64,000 nt of DNA from Ianthella basta (taxonomy: Eukaryota > Porifera > Demospongiae > Verongiida > Ianthellidae). The stretch is taken from positions 6,409,806 to 6,473,805 of the forward strand of contig OZ025875.1 in NCBI GenBank assembly GCA_964019415.1, given 5' to 3'. The notes under the pieces are model-generated. The model was not told the DNA's origin. It saw only the letters and a program-made list of their open reading frames with translations, and made no database searches. A program made the translations under genes and the position numbers. Of this stretch, positions 53,501 to 63,983 are shown one piece after another (positions within the stretch are counted from its first letter, which is position 1; each line of letters opens with the position of its first letter).

Positions 53501-54725
53501 CTCAACATCATGATAAACAACATTTCCGTGAAGTTCGCTCTGCATTCCTAATTTCCTTGTAGCTAGTGGGATTAGCTACATAGATAGACATTTGGGTCCA
53601 TTTAACTTATAGCCATTCCTAAAATTTATATACATTAGTGTACATACATTACCTCAGGTTGTAGATATGTAAGTCAAGTAAGTAAGGCAACCTGAAATAA
53701 GGCCACTGTCCATAATACATAGTCTGTGCTAGGGTATGTTTTACTCTAATGTACTGTATACTGTACATACAAATTTTCATGGGACGTTATTTTTGTGAAG
53801 TTTGGGAATTCATGGAGGTTCGCAAATTAAAACTGTGTCCCACACATTCCACACACACATTCAAGACTACATTGCACATAGTCACATTCACTAACTTGTA
53901 CTTAAGACAGCCAGAGAGAAGAAATTGGTATTGATTTTGGTGCAGAACAACTGTTTGTTTTGGAAACTGTCATAATCAGTTGGATTTACAACCAGTGTTG
54001 CTGTAGTTCCATTTCTTGTCTGAGTCACTCCTCCAGTTTCTAGCTGTCCTCCATTTTCAACAAACCTAGCTTCTCCACTGCTGACTGTGCAGGTGATCCT
54101 CCCAATGCCATCTGGACCAGATATCTGTTGTAGATCAGTTATGGGAAACTCATGAGGTATTAGTCTCCCATAGCTGTGGACAACACGACCACCTGAATAA
54201 TTCAGAGTGTGTCTGAATACAAAATGCCACCTGTTTTCAGTTATTTCAGCTCTAATGGAACACATACCAGTAATTGTGAGTGTAAACCTCCCATTAGCTT
54301 GCTGTCCTCCTGTAGCTGTCACCTGACAGGCATATGTCCCTCCATCACTTGTGAAAGTTGTGTTAACAGCCAAAATGTGTTCACTGTAGATGTTTCTACC
54401 GCAGTACCCTTCTACTGCACATTGTCCATTTGGACAGGTCCAGGTGTAGCTGAGTGGTGCTCCGTGAGGTAGGCCAACAATCTGACAGACTAGAATGAGT
54501 TGAGTTCCAAGGGGAACTGAGCTCCCCGTTTTGAGGGTACTGTTGTGTGTGTAACCCTCAATTACCACTGCAGGTAGTTCTGTGAGTAAACAGTATCGCA
54601 TATTGCACCCTTTATATTTAGATGCCTACCTATAGGTGTAGGGTATCTACCTCACCTTGTGAGTGACACCCTGGTAGGAGTGCCACACAAGTTAAGACAG
54701 CTAGAAGAGCTCCCTTTTTCATCAT
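50555..54725 (-). CDS. Ig/FN3 receptor C (one FN3, ITAM-like tail)
   Basis: Exons: 54725-54656 (signal peptide MMKKGALLAVLTCVALLPG, unlike A, B and D), 54579-54268 (Ig1), 54192-53896 (Ig2), 52781-52494 (FN3a), 51032-50988 (45-nt linker), 50913-50555 (short VPST stalk, TM, tail); 1371 nt, 456 residues, phase 1 throughout. Ig1 has altered surface Cys (CAVEGYCGR). No FN3b exon is present; its expected position, between FN3a and the linker, holds a 780-bp TIR element. The TM is LVLLLITCVALLVAALAV; the tail has YEEM and YQELEVGTLEKGQYESL. The stalk acceptor could slip by 12 bp because the repeat unit itself ends in CCACAG. The 75-bp Ig1-Ig2 intron is in frame and lacks a stop. Confidence 0.82.
51205..51984. 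mobile_element. 780-bp TIR element with an internal coding-like segment
   Basis: Ends CCGTATCTGCTCTAAA and (inverted) CCGTATCCACTCTAAA, followed on both sides by ATTCGTCA-type sequence that is also repeated internally. It sits in the intron of receptor C where other members have FN3b. Target duplication not clear. Confidence 0.68.
51340..51760 (+). pseudogene. Coding-like segment inside the TIR element (unrecognised)
   Basis: A plus-strand frame open from a possible acceptor (GAACAG, about 51341) to TAG at 51758, with no ATG at its start. It has a Cys-rich part (KCLQYGCDGQG, ARCCVCSSG, RCCVRCSFSFWC), then an acidic Ser/Asp/Pro part and KNKTLTKYFTP near the end, which resembles a PCNA-binding box. 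It looks like a terminal exon of a transposon or captured host gene. Function not recognised. Confidence 0.4.
52915..53040. repeat. Interspersed repeat, copy 1
   Basis: Shares ATGTATTAG, GAACAATT, GTGGATAGGCTT-like (CATGGATAGGCTT) and GATGTATTGA blocks in the same order with 59462-59590. Both copies lie in introns or flanks of the receptor genes. Confidence 0.6.
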
Positions 54726-55883
54726 TTGACTACCTCAATCTGTTCTGCTAGTTACTGCCACTGTTCTTACTGCTGTGGCTTCACTGGAGTTTGTGGTAAA
54801 CTGTGTATTGCAGCCTTACTATGCTAGTGTTGATCAGTTGTTCTTCCTCTTTGTGATCAGACTATCAGAAAATATGAAGACGAATCGTATGTTTCGCCAC
54901 TAATGTTAGACATCTGGTACACATACTGGAATAAAGCATAAGCCTCCATCTCTTTGGACATGTCATGCATTCACTGCAATTGCTCTTACTGTATGCCATG
55001 ATGTGTGCTGCACAGGAGGCCACAGAAGTGTATCACAGTTTGACTCCAGTGCAGATGACAGGATGTTTTAAATGTACCTGTTTAAGAGGACAGGATGTTT
55101 GCACAACTGCTTAAGTGAACCATTTAAGTGATGATTGTGTTATGAGTTGTGGTGTGGGTGCACATACTGTAGCCTGGAATAGCCAGAACACTTTTCAGGC
55201 TAAGCGGTCTGGCCATGCAAGCCTAGTATGGATAAGCCTCACTGATCTGTGTCATGTGGTCCAGGACATTACTCAGTGGTAAATTCATGTGTAGGGTAGC
55301 TGCATACAACTGCAGAAAGATATTACCAGCTCTTGCTTGGCTATGATATGTATGTATGCACATGTACTGTGGTGTTCAGTGTTGTGAAAGTTGTGGCATA
55401 CCTAAAGATGGTTGGGTCAGTTACGGTAACTGAGTGTCGCCTGTTTGTATAGATACTATATGTAGTCTTGGTCTGCTGCTTTTGTGGATCACATGTGCAT
55501 GTAGTCAGTGTGTGTTGATCAGTTGTGTATTGTTGTTGTGTGTGTGGAACTGTGTATGTTCATTGTCAGCGTATGCACTCCTTTGCGTCACTGACTACTG
55601 TCATATTTGAACAAAGCTACTGTACATATGGTACTTACTGTACGTGACGTTGGTGTCTGTCACTTTTGCTGATTGAAAACACACTTCCCGAATAATTTCA
55701 CCAAACAAGCAAGGACATTGCTCTCATTCACAGTCAACTTTCAAATGTAATGTATAGTTAACAGTATATGTTAATAGATACACACTGTATTTGTATGCCT
55801 TCACACAGTACATGGTAGAGGACTGGTACTCAAATGTTAGTAGTATTGCAATTACATTACACACTGCTGTTGTTACTGTCTAC

Positions 55884-55938
<55 letters not shown>

Positions 55939-55939
55939 T
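54726..55939. other. Intergenic region between receptors C and D
   Basis: No gene recognised. The part at about 55480-55640 (3' of gene D) resembles 62140-62270 (3' of gene E), including TTGCGTCACTGACTACTGT / TTGTGTCACTGACTACTGT. A CA microsatellite lies at 55886-55937. Confidence 0.5.
55886..55937. repeat. (CA)n microsatellite
   Basis: Perfect CA run ending three bases before the stop codon of receptor D. Confidence 0.92.
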
Positions 55940-58900
55940 TTATTGTTCAGTTTGCATGTTAGTGTTCAGGCTCTCGTACTGTTTATTCTCCATATCCATT
56001 GTCTCCATTTCCAATTCCTGGTATTTTCCACGCTCTCCTCCAGTAGTGGTTGTCTCCACATCCATCTCCTCATAGTCCTCCTCATTAGTATTCTCCTCCC
56101 CTCCTCCTGTCTGGTTGTAGTTGTGAAGTGGGTCAGTGTGAGCCTTCTCTGCCCTCAACTTGTTCAGTTTGCTGGCAGTCACTGCTAGAGCAACTACCAG
56201 TAGAGCCACACAAGTGATGAGGAGTAGGACCACCACAGTCAGAAAGACAACAGCTGGGAGGAGGGGGTTACTGGAGGGGACTGTGGAGGGGGCTGTGGAG
56301 TAGCAAAGACTAGTTACTGTATATATTTTAGTTGTGAACTAAATACGTACTGTATATGCCAGTTCAGTAGTTAGACCTCACCTGTACTGCTACAGTACAA
56401 GTTGTGCCCTCTACTGTAACTGTAACTGTGAAGCTGACAATGAAGCTATAAAAGTGGCCATTTGTACTGTAGTAATTGAACTGTGTATTTGAATTACCAA
56501 GCGTGTGAGCATTGCTTTGCACACTAGTTACCCTCCACATACAGTACATTACTTATGTACTTCACAGCATACTATGACGTTGTATGAAATGTTTGTGTCG
56601 ACTACTACATTGATTGATACAGTCCAGTTGGCTATTGGCAAGAATACGCAGCATGTGCATAACCAATTGCTGATTTCCTAGCATTTTCTCTCTGCTTGAA
56701 TGCAACCACTTCTAGTCAACACACTATTGGTTCCTGTTAACATGGAATGCCATGTGAAACATTACAGTACAGGCATTATCAGAACGTATGTGTGACAGCT
56801 GCTAAATCATTTTTGTACGTTATACTTAATGGTCTAAGTGATACAGGGAATCTGTGCGTGGGAGTCTGGCAGGTAGATGACAACGTATGTAATTGGGGCA
56901 GAGTGCTTTTCAGTCATACTTCATCAATTTAAATACACTGCTTTTGATAGTATACATATGCATGAATATTTTCATAATCTAGGCCAGGACTCACCAGGTG
57001 GTGTGTGGTTGTACTGTGCTATTACTACACTCCTATCTGACCTCCCAGCTGAGTTGACAGCCTGTACTGTAATGTTGGTGTACACTCTGTTCCTCTCAAG
57101 TCCTGTCAAGTTGTAGTGGGTCAGGTCGCTCCCTGTACCACCTTCAGCTGTGTAGTATATGACATAGTGCACCTCTCCTTTGGGTTCAGTAGGAGGTAGC
57201 CAGTTCAGTTCAATTCCATACTCAAATACTCTTGTAATGGATAGTTGTCTAGGTGATGATGGTCCTGTAGGGTGGATGGTGATGCATCTAGATACGGATG
57301 TGCATAATGCAGAATAGTGTACAAAATTCAATATTTTTTATTGTTACGTTGTATGTAATATCTTTGAGGTCTCTTGTTGACTGGTGTCTGCCCTCACTTG
57401 CTCCTCCAGTGGTAACACTCTTCACTGCTGGTGTTGCACTCCTCTTAGTACCACTGTCAAGTGCCCATGCTGTAATCCTGTACTGAGCACCTGGTACTGC
57501 AGGGCTGATCATAACTCTCCTCCCTCTACCTGTATTCATATACTCTCCTATCATTGGTACTCCAAAGCGGAGCACCTCATATCCAGTAATGACTCTAGTT
57601 GTTATATTGTCACTCCTCTCCACTCGGTACTCCACACCTATACTGGTAGCTGTGTCCACAGTGAGTCTTGGGACTCTGAGTGGATCTAAAAATTTAATAT
57701 GAAGTAAAGTGTATTTGTCAACAGCACCCATTGTATAGCAATCTCATCGCTTTACTATGACAGCAGGGACAGTAACGCGTGTGGCTATAAGTGAGCTGTA
57801 TTTTCCTTTAGTGTTTCATTAGCCAACCTTTCACCAGCTGCTGTTTTGTTATATACAAATGCTGGTGTGAACTGAATAAATGTGCAATGGTGCAATACAA
57901 TTAACATTGGTTGTTTTATTATATGTACGGTACAGTACGGTGCATAGAAAACATGACGATAATTCCATTTATCGGTTAACTCTTTTCGTCATTATCACTC
58001 CTTTATCCGTGAATATTTTTGATTACCTGTTAGCGTTTAACCGGTAACAGTCAACAGAAAACCATTAATTGAAATAAAATGGCCGTCAGCAAGAACTGCA
58101 AGACGAGCGATTTCAACCCATGGAGAACACTCCTGGAGTCCCACTTTATAATCCCTGAGAGTTTAGTGGCACCCTGTGCAGTAGTAGTGCTTTTCGGAAT
58201 CTATTGCAGAGACACGGCCACTATTATTATCAGATAGGAAGACAACGGCTCAGCGCGCTACGATGGGACCATTCTCCTTCGCAAACACTGGAAACTGCTC
58301 CTGCGCACCTACATATACTGTTGCCCTTTAGTAGGGGTAAATTCGCTACCAGTTAACAATTAAACGTAACTAGATACCGATTAACGTTTCACCGTTCGCT
58401 GTTTGCTAACGATAACCGATGATAACTGTTACCAGTTTTCTGTTAACGTCATGTTTTCTATGCACCGTACCGTATGTTTTCATGGTTTACCTGAATGCAT
58501 TTTGTATATACTGTATGAGTGAGCAGGCAGACTTGTATAGCCAGTCCTCACACATATCAACGCTTGTGTGGAAGATTGTGCCATGTTTGCATTATTTGCA
58601 TGCATGTGTACTAACTTGTACTGGAGATGGCCAGCGAAAAGAAATTGACATTAATATTGGTGCAGTACAGCTGTCCATTCTGCAAACTGTTAACATCAGT
58701 TGGATTCACTACCAGTGTTGCTGTAGCTCCATTTCTTGTCTGTATCACTCCTCCAGTTTCTAATTGTCCACCATTAGCAGCAAACCTAGCTGCTCCATTG
58801 CTGACAGTGCAGTTGATCCTCCCAATCCCATCTGGACCAGATATCTGTTGTAGATCAGTTATGGGGAACTCGTGAGGTATGAGTCTCCCATAGCTGTGGA

Positions 58901-59746
58901 CAACATGGCTACCTGCATAATTCAGAGTGTGACTGCATGAATACAGTATGTAACCTGTTTTAAATTATAACAGCTCTAATACAACACTTACCAGTAATAA
59001 TTGTGAGTGTGAAGCTCCCGTTATCATCGTGTCTTCCTGTAGCTGTCACCTGACAGGTGTATGTCCCTCCATCACTTGTAGAAGTTGTATTGAAAGCCAA
59101 GATATGTTGATTGTAGACCATTCTACCATAATACCCTTCTACTTCACATGGTCCATTTGGACAGGTCCAGGTGTAGCTGAGTGGTGTTCCATAAGGTAGA
59201 CCAACAACGTGACATACTAGGATGAGCTGAGTTCCAAGGGGAACTGAGTCCCGAGATGCGAGGGTACTGTTGTCTGTGTAACTATCAATCACTACAGTAG
59301 GTGACCCTGAAATTAGAATTATGTGTGAAGCATGTGATCGATACCATGAATAGGGCCATTAACAGTGCCCTATCTTTGTTGTGTATGATGCACATCTTAA
59401 TCGGTGCGTAAACGGGAATGCAGGGATGTGAAGCAATTCAATCTGTAGATATATGGTATCTCCTATGTTAATGTATTAGCACGCTTCAGCGAAACTATCC
59501 AAACGGCGGTGGCAAAGAACAATTAAAGGCTGTGGATAGGCTTCTTTGGATGTATTGATGATGGCAGCATACCCAAAGGCAACCTGTTATTTAGGCTATG
59601 GTTGTTTGTGTAGTCATGCAGCTATGCAGTGTTTGTCATTCAGTACAAAGCAAGTACGTACAGTACTTACCTCCTGAGCAGAACCCTGATAACAGTCCAG
59701 TAACCAAGAGAACAGGACACCAGATTGAGCCTACTCCTCTTTCCAT
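55940..59746 (-). CDS. Ig/FN3 receptor D (two Ig, two FN3, TM, ITAM-like tail)
   Basis: Exons: 59746-59671 (signal peptide MERGVGSIWCPVLLVTGLL, nearly that of B), 59306-58992 (Ig1), 58912-58616 (Ig2), 57685-57398 (FN3a), 57264-56995 (FN3b), 56292-55940 (APSTVPS stalk, TM, tail); 1599 nt, 532 residues, phase 1 throughout. A linker-like exon near 56391-56440, homologous to those of B and C, is one base out of phase and is probably skipped. The TM is VVVLLLITCVALLVVALAV. The tail has YEEM and YQELEMETMDMENKQYESL, with 11 residues between the two motifs instead of 9. The intron between Ig2 and FN3a contains a TIR element (57935-58470). Confidence 0.83.
57935..58470. mobile_element. 536-bp TIR element in receptor D intron
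   Basis: Left end GTACGGTGCATAGAAAACAT and right end its exact inverse (ATGTTTTCTATGCACCGTAC). Subterminal GTTAACG/CGGTTAAC motifs recur in both halves. No transposase ORF; non-autonomous. Confidence 0.85.
59462..59590. repeat. Interspersed repeat, copy 2
   Basis: Second copy of the repeat at 52915-53040, in the intron between the signal-peptide and Ig1 exons of receptor D. Confidence 0.6.
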
Positions 59747-60880
59747 CTCAATCTGTGCGTCACTCTATCTCACTTATCGCAGAGTTTTGTGGGTTAAGTG
59801 TCTAGTTCATTCTTATATTTTCTGCCATACAGTACACATAAATGTATGTTTGGCTTCTGTTTTCATCCATAGAGGTGGTAATGGCTGCTGATAACATATG
59901 TAATAATTGTTAGTATGCATTTGAAGATGTTTTTAGCTGTGGTTTAATGGCTGACAAAAACATGCAATGTTTTAGGTAATGGAGGGCAGTGTGCAAGAAA
60001 CACTTCCTTTACCACTAATGGCACTAATTGTATAGCTAATGCAAATTAAGCTGTGATGTATATCCAGCTCTACCCACACACTGCACTGATCAAATCACTG
60101 CTGGTGAGTGTGTGTACTTTAAATGGTGTGCATGCAGTACTGATTGGCTCGTATGTACATACGTACACAAGTGACTGGATGTCACATTGCCTTACCTTTC
60201 CAGTTCATATTTCTGTGGTGTGTAATCGAATCTAGTGACTCTAGAACTGTGAACTGGTGTTTTGATGTAGCGTATTTGGTGGAATTCTTTAAGAACAAGA
60301 CATAGTACCTCTGTGCATATAATTGATATGCCGGACTAGCTACTGTACCTCTCATCCAAAGCACCAAATGGTGCACTCATTGAACCAATTCCATACTTGT
60401 GATTTCATTGGCAATATCTACTGTGCACCAGTGACTCTATGGCCTCTCTATTGTTGCTGTGGTGTTTAATTCTGAAATATTGTTTGTACAGTGCAGGGTA
60501 CTGAAAAAGGTGTTCTCTTGCAGAACAGTGCATACAGTAGGCTATCAAGTTCATAGTTCTCGATGACGTACGTATGTATGTATCCATGCACACCTCTTGG
60601 ATGTCATGCTCAAGCCCTGTGTATGATGTAGGGTTTTCTGATTTCAGTGAAGCCACTGAAGAGTGTGTGGCAGTACATTTTCTTGTGTGAATGTGTGATA
60701 CATCAATAACTACTGGTCTGGCACTGTCAGACAGATCAATGGGCTTTGGATGCCCAGATTATTTGAAATTTATGGCTTGACAATACTGTGGAAAGCTGTT
60801 TGCCAGTGCAGAGTATGAGTTGTATTGCACACATGTATTGGTCATATCACACACTAAAAGCATACGTATCTTAAGAGTTG
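59747..60880. other. Upstream region of receptor D
   Basis: No gene recognised. The first about 120 bases resemble the upstream region of receptor B (shared CAGAGTT...TTCTTATAT and ATGTATGTTTGGCTTCTGTT blocks), consistent with duplicated promoters. Confidence 0.45.
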
Positions 60881-61452
60881 TCACTTTTTCTTCTTACAAC
60901 TCTTATCCATGACTGCATAGACTATGTTGCCACTCGGAGCCTTGCTGTCTCCATCACTCCACTGCCCAGACTGGCTGTCTGCCTTTGGCTCATGCTTGAA
61001 CCCTGTCGTGTTGTCACCCTCTACCTCCCCCACATCACCAGTCTCGGCCACTCTTCTCCCTTTATCTGTTGTCTTATCCATTGGCATGGCATGCAGTTCA
61101 TCCTTGTTTGTGATGGCAGACTCATCATCCTTCCTCTGTCCCCCCTTCTTGCTCTTGTTCACAACAGCATATAGTTCTTCAACATTGGTTCTCTTGGTGG
61201 AGTGGCCGTTTCCTATGAAACTGCTGCCGTCCTGTCAGCATCCTCGTATTGATCAAAGCCATCGTCAACTAGCATTGTAAGCCCTGATCTTCACTCTAAC
61301 CGTTGCTTCTCCTCTGAGTCATGCTGTGGCACACTATAACTCCTCAAATTCCTCCCTTACTCCCTACCAATCAGTCCTACCCCTCCCCAACCCTTCCTAC
61401 CTGATTGAAGGGTGGTTGCAATGAGTCCTAGTAGAACCACCAGCACTTTCAT
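60881..61452 (-). pseudogene. Gene F: small receptor-tail gene with signal peptide, apparently frameshifted
   Basis: Exon 61452-61401 encodes a signal peptide MKVLVVLLGLIATTLQS with a phase-1 donor, as in the receptor genes. The acceptor near 61291 leads into LVDDGFDQYEDADR, which soon stops. One base out of frame, a longer frame runs to the stop at 60881 with VEELYAVVNKSKK, a hydrophilic Asp/Glu/Lys-rich stretch, and NIVYAVMDKSCKKKK. The two YAV(V/M)xKS repeats look like cytoplasmic tyrosine motifs. No TM or ectodomain is seen. It may be a decayed receptor gene, an unseen splice form, or a one-base sequencing error. Confidence 0.42.
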
Positions 61453-62302
61453 TGTCAGAGTTGCCACATTTTGTACACTGGGGATGGGTAGTTTGCTGTA
61501 TTTCCCCTTTGCGCACTTCCTGCTGCTGCTGTTGTAGCAGACTTGGTGCTTCCAGTGTAAAGCAGTGCAGCACAGAAGACAGTAGTACAGTATGGTACTG
61601 TAGCCCTCTAGTGTTTTGTCCATATATGGACATTCTGTGTATATTGACACTGTTATGTTTGCATCCAGCAGCTGTTGGTCTTCATGTGTAACAGGAGCTG
61701 ACCTTTCTGTTACCATGGAGCTTCAGCTGCACCCATCTAACACACAGGTCATGTAGCAGGCTTCAGGTAATGCAATACTTCTAGTTGAAACCCATGCAAA
61801 CACATCCAAGGAGTGGGTCGCTAATTGCTCTGTTAGCTGTTGCTTAATCTGCTGCAGCTGCTCTAGTACGTACAGTATGTGCAGTATGTTGGAGTTCAGA
61901 TTTGTGATTTACAGTAGTATGGAGCATTCATTTCCTGTCATAACATAATGTGCAATTTCATTAGCATGATTTCATTCTGTATGCAAGTTAAGTCTATCTG
62001 TGCACATACATACATATGTACGTATGTATGTAGCGATTGAATATGCATTTTGCATAGCTTCAGACTATTTGTTGAGATTTGGCACAGACTTGTGTACGTA
62101 GTTTTATTGTAGTGCTGTATTATGCTCATACATTAATGATCTGCTGTCCAATGGGTCACATGTGCATACAGTCATTGTGTATCTGTTGTGTACTAATGTA
62201 GTGTACGATTACTGTCACCACACTCCTTTGTGTCACTGACTACTGTGATGTTAGAACAGAGCTATGGTATCAGCACTAGTATGATGACTCGTACTGCTGC
62301 CA
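61453..62302. other. Intergenic region between gene F and receptor E
   Basis: No gene recognised. It contains the sequence shared with the 3' flank of receptor D (62140-62270). Confidence 0.45.
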
Positions 62303-63983
62303 TTAAGGTCTACAATGCACACATACACTGGGGGTTTTATTCAGGCTCTCGTATAGTCCTTTCTCCAGTGTCCCCAGTTCCAGCTCCTTGTATTTTCCCC
62401 TCTGTCCTCCAGTAGAGGCTGACTCCACCTCCATCTCCTCATAGACTCCCTCCTTAGCCTTCCCCTCCGCTCCTCCTGTCTGGTCATAGTAGTGAGGTGG
62501 GTTAGTGTGAGCCTTCTCAGGTGTCAACTTGTTCAGTTTGTTGGCCGTCACTACTAGAGCAGCTACCAGTAGAGAAACACAAGTGATGAGGAGCAGGACC
62601 ACCACAGTCAGGAATACTATGGCTGCAATGATGGAGTTGCTGAAGGGGGCTGTTAGGAAGAAGATAGAAAGATCTTTCTTTTCTGGCTACTTTTGTGGCT
62701 GAGATATGTACGTAGCAAACAGTGTGGGCAGAATATGTTTATTTCCTAGTATTTGAGGTATTTGAGCATATACTCATTCTCTTCTAAAGTGTTACTCACC
62801 AGGTGGTGCGTGGTTGGAGAAATACCATGCTATTACTGCACTCCTGTCTGACCTCCCAGCTGAGTTGACAGCCTGTACTGCAATGTTGGAGTACACTCTG
62901 TTCCTCTCAAGTCCTGTCAAGTTGTAGTGGGTCAGGTTGCTCCCAGTATCAATTGACTGTTCTGGGCCATCATCTGGTATGTAGTATATGACATAGTGCA
63001 CCTCTCCATTGGGTTCAGTAGGAGGTAGCCAGTTCAGTTCTATTCCTTTATCAGACATCCTCATAACAGATAGGTGCCTTGGTGATGATGGCTCTGTAAT
63101 TTGGATGATGAAGTTTATACAGCATAGATGTAAGGGAAATGTAAAGGTAGACATAGTGCACCTCTTCATGGGGTTCAGTAGGATCTGTATTCTTTGCTAT
63201 CGCCAGTGAAGGCTTGTACAATGTGACTTTGTAGTGCAAGCAACTCACTTGCTTCTCCGGTGGTAACAATCTGCACTTCTGATGTTGCACTTCTCATAAT
63301 TTCACCAAGTGCCCATGCTGTAATCCTGTACTGAGCACCTGGTACTGCAGGGCTGATTGTAACTCTCCTCCTTCTACCTGTATTCACATACTCTCCTATC
63401 ATTGCTACTCCAAAGCGGAACACCTCATATCCAACAATGATGCGCTTTGTAATAGTGTCATTGCTCTCCACTCGGTATTCCACACCTGTGTGGGTAGCTG
63501 TGCTGACAGTGAGTCTTGGAACACTGAGTGGATCTGAAAGTAAGCATTTTATGCCAGTAATGTGAGTAGCACTACTTTACCATTTGCAAGGGACATGTTA
63601 CAACATAGCATTTTACATTACATAGCAATGAAGATAGCACAATGCGCACATTCAAGATTACATTGCATGTAATCACGTTTGCTTACTTGCACTTGAGATG
63701 AACAGATAGAAGAAGTTGGTGGCAATATTGGTACAGTACAGGTCTCTGTTTTGAAAACTGTCAGAATCAGTTGAATTCACTACCAGTATTGCTGTTGATT
63801 CATTTCTTGTCTGAGTCACTCCTCCAGTTTCTAGCTGTCTTCCATTGGCAACAAACCTAGCTGTTCCACTGCTGACAGTGCAGTTGATCCTCCCAATCCC
63901 ATCTGGACCAGATATCTGTTCCAGATCAGTTATGGGAAACTCATGAGATATGAGTCTCCCATAGCTGTGGACAATACTACCAC
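62303..63983 (-). CDS. Ig/FN3 receptor E (partial; 5' end beyond the window)
   Basis: Exons in the window: 63983-63687 (Ig2), 63533-63249 (FN3a), 63093-62800 (FN3b), 62649-62303 (short stalk APFS, TM, tail), all phase 1. Ig1 and the signal peptide must lie to the right of 64000. FN3a reads RRRRVTISPAVPGAQYRITA and lacks two residues found in B and D near ALGEIMRS. The TM is VVVLLLITCVSLLVAALVV. The tail has YEEM, YKELELGTLEKGLYESL and a unique C-terminal extension ending CVHCRP. No Gly/Thr linker exon is present between FN3b and the TM exon. Confidence 0.83.
63148..63184 (-). pseudogene. Fragment of FN3b exon in receptor E intron
   Basis: ACATAGTGCACCTCTTCATG and GGGTTCAGTAGGA repeat the FN3b exon sequence at 62989-63023 with small changes, inside the FN3a-FN3b intron. 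A partial local duplication. Confidence 0.65.
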
